DNA of 64,000 bases, from assembly GCA_022315425.1 (NCBI GenBank), contig JAIUPT010000021.1, forward strand, positions 868,001 through 932,000. The letters are read 5' to 3'. Made by a program: the position numbers and the translations under genes. Origin of the DNA: Pseudevernia furfuracea (Eukaryota; Ascomycota; Lecanoromycetes; Lecanorales; Parmeliaceae). Shown here piece after piece: positions 32,823 to 43,743 of the stretch. The notes under the pieces were generated by a model that did not search any database, was not told the origin of the DNA, and worked only from the letters and a program-made list of their open reading frames with translations. Position 1 is the stretch's first letter. Each line of letters starts with the position of its first letter.

Positions 32823-34529
32823 ATGACTGACTCAGGACCTCCAAAGCTCGACCAAATTCCGCAAAGCTCGGGCTTCAACGTCCCCACAATGTCCAGCATG
32901 AACAGCGAATCGGTGCAAAACACCCAGCAAGGTCTCTACAGCAGTCAGGTACAGCTTCATCTCTCCCGGTTAGCCGTGGAATGCGCACTAATACCTCTCT
33001 GGCAGTATTCCCGAGCTGCTCGCGTGACCCCAGCACAACCAATTAATATTTCATCTAGATGCTCAATCTGCTGCCGACACGATCCAGAATCATCCTGCTA
33101 CACAGAGTTTGAAAGATACACTGGGAAATGGTGCCGTTGCGGACCATGTCAAGGACCAGCATGCAAAGACAACCTCCGAATTCTCTCGTCTTGCCGACTC
33201 TCGCACCACTCCCGAGCAGTCTACGGCAACTGGCCAGCCGTTGACTCGTAAGTCGAATATCCCTGCTAAATCTAGATATCGTTGAAGATGCTGACATCTT
33301 CCGGAGATTATCACTCGTTCTTCTACAATCTCCTAAGCGTATGTCAATGCCCTTCTCTTGCACCATTGTTGCTGTTGCTGGCCGACGCAAAACCCTCGGA
33401 TGGCTCTTCGAATACTCGATCGTTGGCAATATCATATACTTCGAAGGCAAGGGTTGTGGTGCATAGCAGGGACAGAAGACCATTACAGCATGTCAATCAA
33501 TTATTAGAGCAGGGAGCTGACCGTTACCATAGTGGGAGAATCCGCGTGCAACGACCCTGTCCTTCGTTTCGATTGTACTCTTCATCTTCGCAGCCCGGTA
33601 CTTGCCTGCCCTACGCTGGTCATTCAAGGCCTTGTGGATGGTACTTGGAAGTACGTTCACATTATTCTACAGTGATGCTGCAGCACTGACGACGTAACAG
33701 TCACCGCCTCTGCGGAGATAGCTGGAAAGCTTGTCCTCTCCCAAGGCCTAGCTTCCTCCTTCCGACCCAAGAAATACTACACTATTCCCCGAGAGGCTCT
33801 TGAGGCATCCCTAGAGGACATCGAGCAACTAATCAACTTCTTCGTCATTGAATTCCAACGTGTCCTCTTTGCCGAAAATGTCGTCCACACTATTGCCGGC
33901 TTCGTCGCAGCTCTCCTCTCTTACTGGCTCATTAAGGTTGTTCCATTCTGGGGCCTGTCCCTAATCGCAATCTCATGCATCTACATTGGTCCATTGATCT
34001 ACATGACTAATAAGGAGCTCATCGATCACCACCTCAAGAACGCCTCCAATGTCGCGAACTCCCAAGCCAATCAGCTCAAGGACCTTGCTGGCCACCATAC
34101 CGCACGTGCCCATGAGACTGTCAAATCGTACGCTGGAGACTACAGCGCCAAGGCTCAGGAGTACATGGGTAGTGCTCGTGGCCGCTCCACTTCTCCTGAA
34201 GTCAATAGCTCCAAGCCTACCTCCAACGCACCAATCAAATCTGAGCCAGGCAGCGGTCTCAGCGATTCCGACTTCCCCCACGCTCCCAAGCAGGTACGTA
34301 CATTTCTGGTAGCACTACCTCTCCCATCATGGACCATTTCCCAAGCTCCAAAACATGTTCCGAGAGCAAAAGCCTCTTCATTCCCTTTCTGGCTGTCTCA
34401 TTGCTCGAGGCCTTGCCGAAATAAATACTGACTCTGGAATCTTCGTAGGAGCCTACTTCCGGCGTTACTTCTCACTCAGAGCAATACAAGAACTCTCAAT
34501 TTGGTGGCCAGGCTGAGCCAGCCTACTAG
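32823..34529 (+). CDS. RTN1: Reticulon-family ER membrane-shaping protein
   Basis: Reticulons insert hairpins into the ER and curve it into tubules. Confident exons after the first are about 33088-33247 (start unsure), 33307-33338, 33533-33650, 33701-34293 and 34449-34529. The first exon starts at 32823 (MTDSGPPKLDQIPQ). Its junction is unresolved: a donor at 32949 with acceptor ending 33087 keeps frame and gives SSQNHPATQ. A donor at 32932 or 32944 with acceptor ending 33058 would keep the longer AQSAADTIQNHP that relatives carry. The reticulon domain reads HYHSFFYNLLS-WENPRATTLSF, then two long hydrophobic hairpins around FRPKKYYTIPREALEASLED and QLINFFVIEFQRVLFAENVV. An amphipathic, repeat-like tail follows (NVANSQANQLKDLAGHH). 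Two introns are long for this window (194 and 155 nt). The tail ends FGGQAEPAY; no ER retrieval signal is seen. Confidence 0.85.
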
Positions 34530-35240
34530 ACAGTACCCTTTGGATCGCAAGCAGCCGGTATTAGGAGCACATAAACAAGGAATGCAACCATGAGAATGGA
34601 GACTCGAAGCGGACACGACGACCTCTAGAATGATTTTAATTGCGGTAGGGATGGGTTGAGATCACGCTGGGCTCGAGCCCGAAGAATGTAACAATGAGCG
34701 GTCTCTACCTGTACTTTAGAACCTTTAGAACAGCTTATTTGCAGAAATGTTTCCGCGCATGCTCCCATATAGTGGTATAAATTTGCAAGTGAGCAACTGA
34801 AAACCGAGGCGATTTAGCTTCACACCCTGGTCACGTCTGGAGCTGTACTTTCCCGCCACAATTACGACGCGTCTCCCATAGAGTAACGTTAGAAGCAAAA
34901 TTCCATCTGTCCGAACGTCACTGCCACTTGCTCTCAATAGCCACTCCTAACGAGCATTGCCAGCGTTGCACCACATTCACCTCCCTACGCAGCCGCGAGC
35001 CATCCAGCAGCCACTCCAAGAGCGAAATTCCATGAGACAAGTGATCGTTCAAGCATAAGCTACAATCACGTTAGTACCACGGCGCTCGCAGGTCAAGTCG
35101 AAGACTCACAAAACGCTGCTGATTAGCTACACCGTACACGTTCTTCCTCCCAGACGACTTCCATCACCCATTCTGGTCATGTACGTTCTTGGCATTAGTC
35201 GAGCATTAGTGAAGGAGGACCTCGGACATTACCATAGCGT
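34530..35240. other. Convergent intergenic region
   Basis: About 0.7 kb between the 3' ends of the reticulon gene (+) and the CCCH gene (-). It should hold both 3' UTRs. A short antisense frame at 34725-34937 lacks features. Nothing else was recognised. Confidence 0.5.
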
Positions 35241-36649
35241 TTACAGAAGCCTCTTTTCGATGACTTCCAAGGCACCATAGATCCCATTCTCAGCCGTGGT
35301 GAAACATCCGTTGAGATCGGCTAAATTGTCGGTGATATGCTGAAGCTGAAGGACTGTATCCACCTCCCATCGTCGACGAAGAGTCTCTCGATCCACATCA
35401 ATGGCATGAGCACTCGCACGCAGCTTGCTTGCTATCTTCGCCAGCGTGCCAACGCTTTGACGGTGAATGTCTTGCTCTCGGAGAGGTCGGGGGTTCTTGC
35501 GGCGTTTCTGGGAGTTTCTGGGGCCGGTGCCGTGGTTAGTGATATTTGCAAGGGCTGGTCGTGAGGATGGACGACGACTGGGGGTGGATTTGATAGTAGG
35601 CCCATCGTCTTGAGTAAGGTCGATGACATTATGTGTGGCGGGTGGTTCGGTCTTTGCCCGCTTTGGTGAAGAGGAGAGGAGGTCAATGACGTCCGCGTTT
35701 CGTTTATTCGATGCACGAGGTCCCAAGGCTACATTCTTTGTGCCTGTGGCGGGCGGGCGTCTCGAACGTTGTCCACGAGTGACTGCGTTGACATTCTTGA
35801 TGAGCTGCTTGGCACTGACGACAAAAGCTGGTACCGAAGGGATTCTACCGGTGTCTCGATAGGCCTGGGTGACTCCTTTCCGTTCTCTCATGAGGTCAGC
35901 TTTCCAATGATCCGGATAGATATCGGATTGAAATGCCGCAGGTCCCGTCCAGCGATCAGGGTATGATACAGGCTTGTCGACAGCGCGGACAGCATCAATG
36001 AGACCTTTGAGCTTTGGCCTATGAGATTCTAAGAGTTAGCTTTCCTTCTCCAAGGGTGGGTCAAGGCAAGAAATCAAAGCAATGAGACAGTTTCAGGGGG
36101 TATAAAGAGCCTTTTGTCGCAGTAAATGTCTCGCCGCCTGTAAAGCGGTCCGAAACACATACCAATTGCTGCAATCAAATCCTGCTCTGGCTGCAGCCTC
36201 GGCGATCGGTGCATCAGTTGGCCTCAGGTTAGGATCTATAGCCAGATGAGTGGAGTGCTGTAGTGGGGTAGGAACCCTTACTTACGACGAATTTGGAGGT
36301 ATTGATTGCCAGGTTCAGTGACTAGATGGGCGAATAAACACTGGTCTTGAGAAAAGGGACAACCTCCATTGTTGAATGCTAAGCACGCGAATATTGATGG
36401 CGGCGATAGGGCACCTGTTATCGTATGGCTGTATCTGCATTGATGATTCATGCATCCAGCGGGGTCAAGTAACCAATGCCGGCATGTCAAGCTGGTTTCT
36501 GCCTTCGACTGGAAGGCGACTATCCGTCCTGCACTCATAACTGCAGGTATCGGGTCACTAATGTCTGGCTGTTGACCCCGAAGAGAACGCCAATCAATGG
36601 TATGAGTCTTGAGACTGATGCCGATGAGTTTATCAACAGCTAGCTGCAA
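35241..36649 (-). CDS. CCCH-type zinc-finger protein
   Basis: Probable nucleic-acid-binding protein, function unknown. Exons on the minus strand: 36649-36286, 36235-36163, 36018-35241, giving 404 residues; introns are 50 and 144 nt. Two tandem Cys3His fingers occur in exon 1, spaced C-x9-C-x4-C-x3-H (starting CRHWLLDPAGC) and C-x7-C-x6-C-x3-H (starting CLAFNNGGC). Exons 2 and 3 are joined through CSNWPKLKGLIDAVR. A segment with a conserved look follows (PVSYPDRWTGPAAFQSDIYP), then a basic, Ser/Pro-rich disordered region with two VIDL-containing motifs (DVIDLLSSSPKR and NVIDLTQDDG) that resemble SUMO-interacting motifs. The C-terminus is helical (LQLQHITDNLADLNGCF). The start is uncertain: 36538 (MSAGRIVAFQ), just before the fingers, is equally plausible. 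Confidence 0.72.
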
Positions 36650-37012
36650 GTGGTCAATAGCGGGCCGTACACTCTAAAGATAAAGAGAACAGAACAGAAG
36701 GGTATGGTGCCTCTGGAGATGATCGTTCCAGAGTGGTGCCGATGGCAAGAGATGTTGATGAGGTAAAAGTTAGGCACACACTAAGCCAACTGAACCGACG
36801 CGCTGAGTATGGCAATTCTCGAGAAATTTATCTGAAGCATTGACTTTCGCGTGGGCTCAATTGCAAGATGAGAGATCATTCTAGGCTAGCCTCGTTCATC
36901 GTACCTTCCTCGACTCCTTCAATCTGCACATCATCATCGTCCCACACGTGCCACCCAACTCCAGTAGACTACAGTCGAAGGACCCCCCTCTCTGCAAGTA
37001 GCTTTGGCACCC
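36650..37012. other. Intergenic: CCCH promoter and acyl-CoA dehydrogenase 3' region
   Basis: About 360 bases between two minus-strand genes, without recognised features. Confidence 0.5.
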
Positions 37013-38566
37013 TCAATAGCTCCTTGGAAGTCCTAATACCTTCTCACCAATATAATTCATGATCATTTCCTGTACATCATCAGCAGGTAATTCTCAATTG
37101 GGGTGACCATGTTTGTTACTTACTCTGCTCACAGGTGCTATCCGAGGAACAAAACATTCTCTCATGTACCTTTCGACGTGATATTCTTGTGCATATCCCA
37201 TGCCACCATGAGCAAGTACCTGCCACGATTCAGGTCCTGTGCGGATGCTTTCATAGACTAGGATGGCTTACAGATCTTTCACATGCAGTGAACGCAGCTT
37301 CAGCAGCAAGATATTTGGCAGAATTGCAAGCTACCCCAACTGCATGAGGCGTCACATTGGGGTCCTTGCCGCTCGAGTCGTACACCTTGGCGGCATGGTA
37401 CGTTGCAAGCTTGGCAGCTTCAAGGTTCATGTAAGCCGCGGCAAGAGGATGCTGGATGCCTTGGTTCTGTCCGATGGGTCTGTCAAAGACTACACGCTCT
37501 TGTGCGTACTTCGAAGCCTTCTCCAATGCCGCGTAGCCCAGACCCAATGCTTCTCCTGCGAGTAAACAGCGCTCGGCGTTCATTCCGTGAAGAACCTGGC
37601 AGTGGTCAGTGCCGGTACATCCGTCATCATCTAGGCTTCCTTCTCACAATCTTAAAGCCGTGCCCTTCTTCGCCTATCAAAGAATCTGCTGAGACTCGGT
37701 AATTGTCAAAAAACACTTCGTTAGCATCAACAGCCCTGCCTCCCATCTTCTTGATCCTCTTCAATTCAAGCCCGGGAGCATGTCTATCGAAATCAATGAA
37801 GAACAAGGATAGACCCTCCGATGGCTTCTTTACTTCTTGCAGAGGTGTTGTGCGAGCTAGCAATATCATCTTCGATGCAACTTGGGCAGATGAGATCCAT
37901 ATCTTCTGGCCAGAGATTTTGTAAGAGTCCCCGTCACGAACCGCTCGGGTCTTCAACTTCAGGGTTTCTAGCCCAGTGCTGATCACCTGACGTAAGTCAT
38001 TGCCACAGAGACATTGTCTATTTGTCCCCTAACCTTGGCTCAGTCACTCCAAAGCATGCTTTCCACTCACCGCTGATCAACCTAGGCAACATACTCTTCC
38101 GTTGATCATCATTGGCGAACTTAGCAACGGGCTGAGTGGCGTATACGTTGGCATGGATTGACTGAGCTCCTGCTACGCCGGCACCGCTCTGTGAGATGGT
38201 CTGAAGCATCATTGTGGCTTCAGATATACCAAGTCCAGCACCGCCGAGATCCTCAGGCAATGCGATGCCAATCCAACCATCTTTTGCAAGAGCTGCGTGG
38301 AGTTCATGTGGGTAGACGCCAGATTCATCATGTCCTGCCCAGTACTCATCCGAAAATTTGGAGCAGATCTTGGCAACGGCTTCCCGAACATCTAGCTGTT
38401 CTTGCGAAAAGCCTGTGAGCTCCATTATCCTGCACGGGCTACTAATAGAGAAAGCGCGGGACAGGTTTACGGGCAGAGAAAAGTGCCCGGGGAGCCTACT
38501 TGGCAAAAGGCATCTTGACGGCAATTGAAGGAGCCTCGTTGCAAATGGAGGCATCTTATTCAACAT
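37013..38566 (-). CDS. Acyl-CoA dehydrogenase
   Basis: FAD-dependent enzyme introducing the alpha-beta double bond in an acyl-CoA (fatty-acid or branched-chain amino-acid oxidation). Exons on the minus strand: 38566-38034, 37978-37648, 37595-37272, 37219-37124, 37069-37013, giving 446 residues; all introns are 52-55 nt. The N-terminal about 45 residues are rich in Arg, Ser and Leu without acids, like a mitochondrial presequence, and MELTGFSQEQLDVREAV then begins the mature-like part. Family landmarks: GWIGIALPEDLGGAGLG, GVTEPSTGLETLKLKT (across intron 1), SYKISGQKIWISSAQ, FDRPIGQNQGIQHPLA, and HGGMGYAQEYHVERYMRE near the end. It ends VLGLPRSY, with no peroxisomal PTS1. An internal start at MELTGF could give a cytosolic or peroxisomal form. 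Chain length or branch specificity cannot be read. Confidence 0.92.
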
Positions 38567-38920
38567 CAGTAGATCAAAGCAAGGCTAAGCAGTTCATGCT
38601 ATAGATGGCGCGTCACCCTGGGACAGGCTTGTTAGTTGTAGAGCTGAAATCGATCAATTAATGGATTCAGGAGAGCAGAAAGAGGTGTTGCGGATTGAGC
38701 GGAGAAGCGAATCATGTGACTTCGAGTGTAGTGTAGGGCTGATTAGCGCGGTGTAGATCAAAACAAACCGCGGCGGATTGGACCTCATACTAATAACAGT
38801 TCGCCTTTATACCAATACAGTGCGCTCAGCTGATATTTGCATGATTTTCATCTTCATGTCAGCAGCACACACAACAAGATAGCAGTCCCTCTACCTCCTT
38901 TCTCGCGCAACACCGAATCC
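38567..38920. promoter_or_regulatory. Divergent promoter: acyl-CoA dehydrogenase (-) and INCENP (+)
   Basis: A 354-base gap between two diverging start codons. No clear FarA/FarB (CCTCGG) box or other known site was seen. Role inferred from arrangement. Confidence 0.45.
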
Positions 38921-41900
38921 ATGATGGCAGCAGTCCATTCCCGAGCGCAACAGATAGGATCTCAGCAGTGGATCAACGATGAGAATGATCAGGTCACTCA
39001 GTTTTGTACCCAGGAAGCGGAAGACTTTGCTTTCTCAGCCCGCAATGAGGTGGAATGGCTCAACGAGCATATGGCGGAGATTTTCAGCAAGAATCAAGTG
39101 TAGGAATGGCAGTCTAGGGGGATTTTGGACTCGCTGACCGCGGACAGAAATGTTACGGAAATTTTTAAGACCCCGGGCAAGTTACGCGGCAAGACTCCAC
39201 GAACAGCAAGGAAGCGAAATCCGTTGGAGGTTCGAGAGGTGAGTATCCCAAGGACCCAGACCAACGATTACTAAAAGATACTTGCAGCCTTTGACTGATG
39301 TTTTCCTGACCAACGCGCAGCGAGCCAACACTCCTTCTCATAAAGCCAGCCCCACGAGGGCTGCTCCTACATTCCAAGTAGCTGAAGACCCCATCGTTCC
39401 TGTCGAGATTGAGGAGAAAACGAACGCAAACATAGACTCGGGCTATCATGGACTTCCAGAAGATGATACGGATATTGGGCAGGGTTTGGCAGTAGTGCCA
39501 TCATCAGCCGAGACACACGATACGCTGGAAGAGTTTCCCCCAAAGTCGCCCTTGCGAGGACATCAAATTACGGCAAAACAATCGGAGCGTCACAGCACCA
39601 CAGAGAGGTCCTTTCACTCGGCGAAGGAGGATATCTCAAAGGGAGACGTCACCGTCGCAAGCCCACAGAAGAATGAGCCTCCAGTTGTAGACGTTCAAGA
39701 TCCCGCCGAACCTACCAAAGCACCTTCGCCTGAGCCGGCGGCGCCTGTTCTGGACCAGGTCCCAGAGGATGGGATGGAAATCGATGTTTCGGACAAAGAT
39801 CTGGATGAGGATCTTGCTGTGGATGAGTCGCGGTCGCCATCTCAAGGATCGAGCCCAGCTAGACCTCTCGTCCGCAAGAGCAGCCTCACTTTCGCCGCTT
39901 TGCCTGCGCGTGAACCACTGACAACGAAAAAAAGCATAGGAGCAAGGACTTCTCGAATTAGTCAGTTGGACCAGCCAAAGACACGTGGTAGCTTCCTTGG
40001 AAGATTCACTGGTGGAAAATCCATAGGCGGCTCGAGGCAGCCTGAGCCTGGTCAAGAAGATGAGATCAACGGTGAGATGGATGTTGATATGGAGAAGCCG
40101 GCACTCGTTCGCGAAGAATCGGATGGGGACTCTAAGATGGCCCAGCTCCACAACAAATCCTCTACACAGCGGCTGCACGACAGAATTAATATGCTAGGAA
40201 AAGTACAACCTGCTCGACCTACGAAATCAATACCCGCAGCTGTTGCTGTGACAGGTCTCAGCTACCCAGAGCTTCCAAACCCAGAGCCGCCAAACCCAGA
40301 GCCCCAGGCAGAACTGGTTCGGCAAACTTCTTTTTTCCCTTCGAAGACAGTGACTGCCCCAGTATCTAACGATGAAGACGACGATGACTGGATCCAGCCA
40401 CCTCAGGTACAGCCAAGTGCTTCAAACCGACCCCAGCTACCCAAAAGTATTTCCGCAGATGTCATGGAGGACATCAGAGGCAAGCAAACTATTGGTGGCC
40501 AAGATTTTGGTCATAGTCGAAATGTTGAGCCAGCTGCGAAATTTTCGTCTCCTTTACGCCATGCTGGGGCGCCGGGAACTCGAAATAGTGGGCAATGGCT
40601 CTCGAGGGCAGCCACGATTGCTCGTTCCACATCCCCAGAGAAAGCTGTTGGAGGGCCTGCTACAAAAGCTGTACATGATACCGTAGCCTTTGGTTGGGAT
40701 AATTCAACTCCTACAGCCCAGTCAACGACTCCGCTTGGCAGCAGCCCATCCTCGAGACGGTATGTTGATGGACCCTTGAGCGCTTCCAAGTCGAAATTGC
40801 AATCAATCATGAAGACTGCTCGAGGCTTATTCTCAAGTAGTGCCGGTGTGTCCGCGCAAGCTAAGATGGAGACTCTTTCGCCTCTTTCGACGCGCACTCA
40901 TGGAAATATACAAGGACCATCAATCAACAACGAGTTGAGAAGCAAATATCCGAAAGGCGATTTGAGCAAACCAGTGAGTAACACCGATGTTCGGAAGACT
41001 CGAAGCTCCACGGAGAAGGAGGAAAGGAGAAAAGAGTCAGAAGCAATAGAACGTCGACGAACTGAAGAAGAGCTTGAAAGAGCCAGAGAAAAGGAAGATA
41101 CAAAAATTGTTATGCAGAAGCTTGTGCAGCCGCAAGACTCTCTGTTAGAAGCAGTACAACAGCAAACCAAGCCAACGAGGCAGAGCCCAAGAAAAACGCA
41201 AACTCACGAAGGTTCTAAAGCCCAATTGGATATTATTGAGGACGACTTGCCACCTAATCCCCCGGGCCCGCCAGCGTCGCACGCCCCAACGCAACAGTCT
41301 CAGTTGCAAAAGACCAGCAGCGTGAGAAGACCCATTAAGCCTGCTAAAGAGACAGCCCCGAAGCCAAAGCCACAGCCTGTGGCCATTCGCGTTGGCACGC
41401 TGTCGCAGAGGATCCCGTTAAGTAATGCAGCGCTTTCATCGAGTCTACAGGAGTCGTTGCCCCCATCACAGCCAAAGCAGCTAGCAGTCGGCAGGAAGCC
41501 CAGCAACGCTTCTCTTCAGACGTCAGCTTCAAGTAGTAGCCTCAAGAGCTCTGCGACATCGGCGGCACCCAAGCCCAAAGCTCTACTTGCAGCAGAGCGA
41601 AAGAAGGAACAGGTGAGTTTCGGCGACGCCAGATAAGTCGTTTATCGCATGCTAAATCTGGAATAGGACGAGAGAGAGGCACAACGCAAGCTTGACCAGA
41701 AACGTGAAATAGAACGTAAAAGGGCTGCTCAGCAAGAGGAAGTAAGACGACAAGAGCAGCAACAGCGTCAGGAAGCAGAGAGGCAGCGCGAACGAGAGCG
41801 TGCTATGGCTGCTGAGGACCCTAAAAAGATCGCACAGAAGCAAGCAATTGAGAAGAGAAGAATGGAGCTGAACAAGAAAGAGCAACAGCAACGGGCGCCG

Positions 41901-42937
41901 CAGAGGCCAGCAATGGATCAGGTACGCCAATTCTGATGTTGGTCAAACTGAGCTATGGCTGACTTCTTAAGGCACCTATCTCGCAGAACGCACATGTTAC
42001 CTCGAAAAACCGTCCAGACACGGGTGGCGCCAGGCCTCCATCAAGGCTGCATAACGTACCGCCTCATCCAAGCTTTCCTAATACTCATCCTCAAAACCCG
42101 GCGAAACCAGCCAACAAACGAGTCTTCAACCCTGACACCGATGACGAGCCTCCTCGACAGGCTCGCCCGCAAGGTGGCCTGTCATATCAACCGAACGACG
42201 GTAAACGGCGGAGAACAGAAGACGAAGAATTGCAGGAGGTTAGAGTCAGACCGACAATGGCGCCTCCCATCCGCCAATCGGGGATTCGCAAGGATGGTCA
42301 CAAGGCGTCAATATTCAGCAGTAATTACACAACAGCACCACCGCCTGCGCCCCACCATCATAATGCACCATCCCTGCTGAAGACCACCACAGCAAGCCAA
42401 GCGTACCAACAGCACGCCCATCAAAGCCAAATATCACGACCGGGCCACCACCCTGACATAGCCAAATACACCAACGGTAAAATTCCCTTCGCCGAAGTCT
42501 CCAACCCCCCTCAAGCAAATCACAAGACTCCACTTCCCACCAAACTCGCTCCCCCACCCGCCAAAGGCTCCCCTCACTATCAAAACGGGGAGAACATCCA
42601 TCTCGACGAGATTGCCACGGAAAGCGAAGAATCCGATTCGGAGGACGAAGCGGAAAAGGCTAAAAAGGGCGCCAACCTCCCTGAGTGGGCCCAATCACCC
42701 CAGTTACGCCAACTACTCATGACGCAAGATGAGAACATGGATGCTGACGCCGTGTTTGGACCTGTGGCGAGTCCGCATATGGAGGAGATGTTCAGAGAGA
42801 GGCATCATCGGTTCAGATCAAGAACGAGTAGCGCGAATTGGGCGGGTGCTGATCGGCTAACCGAGGAGGAGATTAGGAGGGACGTGGAGGCGAGGCAGAG
42901 GTTGAGGAGGGAGGGCGGCTGGACTTTTGGGCTGTGA
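38921..42937 (+). CDS. SLI15: Inner centromere protein INCENP / Sli15 (chromosomal passenger scaffold)
   Basis: Scaffold and activator of Aurora B kinase (Ipl1) in the chromosomal passenger complex, acting at kinetochores and the spindle midzone. Exons 38921-39099, 39148-39238, 39288-41612, 41667-41921, 41972-42937 give 1271 residues; introns are 48-54 nt. The short conserved N-terminus (QWINDENDQVTQFCTQEAED) is the Survivin/Borealin-binding type. The middle is long, disordered and Ser/Pro-rich. A highly charged region of single alpha-helix/coiled-coil type spans exon 4 (KRAAQQEEVRRQEQQQRQEA). The C-terminal IN-box begins ENIHLDEIATESEESDSEDE and continues LPEWAQSPQLRQLLMTQDEN, with the downstream SS motif RSRTSSANWAG, whose serines Aurora B phosphorylates in relatives. 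The call rests on the IN-box. Confidence 0.92.
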
Positions 42938-43743
42938 TTGTGTGCTCTCTATATTTACTGACTCTTCAGTGTATGACAATGGATTCGAGCTCTATTACAA
43001 GTCAGAACGTCTGCATTCGAGCTGTGTAGCGACAGTTTTGGGGAGGGGTGCTCCGATGTTTGCAAAAGAAGGAAGGAGCGTGTTGCTTATGCCGATGGGT
43101 GCAGTCGGGGGTCGTGATGGCAGCAAATAGGTCTGCTAGGTTTGGGGGTTAATGAAGATATATATGTATGGGCAAAGGCCACGCAGGGCATTTGGGTGCC
43201 TCAGGGGGAAGGAACCCCTTTTTTCTTCTACTCTCGTGGGTTTTGGACAGGCAAAGGTTTGCTTTGTACCGTTTACCGCGCATCATGGCCAAAATCACCG
43301 TGGAGTTATGTATGTATGGAAAGGTGGGCTTTGCGGGAACGTTTGCTCAGATAGAATAATACATCAACCCTTCCCTTCAACACTGCCACGCTTCATTCAC
43401 GGACCCTCCGCTCCGCTCGCTCGCTCCCAAGCCCATGGTTTAAAATAAAGTGCAGGCGTGGTGGGGCGGCCTTGACCTTGACCTTGAACTTTGTCACGAT
43501 GAAACCACACACGTCCCACGGGAGAGAGGACGGGCTCATGTAGGTAGATACGGATGATATTGAATTCTCCTACATACTCAAATCGGAGTCCACACCGCTA
43601 CATACCTTACCTTAATTGCCATGTAAAAAATCGTGCGCTAGCCACCCCCGAGATTCCCCATACCGAACCGATATTGCTTCCGTGGAATAGAATGATTTTT
43701 TTACGTGTACAGTTTTTGCGAGTTTTCGGTGCCCATATCATCA
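42938..43743. other. Convergent intergenic region with short tandem repeats
   Basis: About 0.8 kb between INCENP (+) and the SSXT-like gene (-). It contains three copies of CTTGAC/CTTGAA at 43471-43488 and a CTCCGCTCCGCTCGCTCG run near 43405. No gene is recognised; 3' UTRs are expected. Confidence 0.5.
43471..43488. repeat. Tandem hexamer CTTGAC x3
   Basis: Two perfect copies and one with a final-base change. Short and possibly of no function. Confidence 0.6.
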
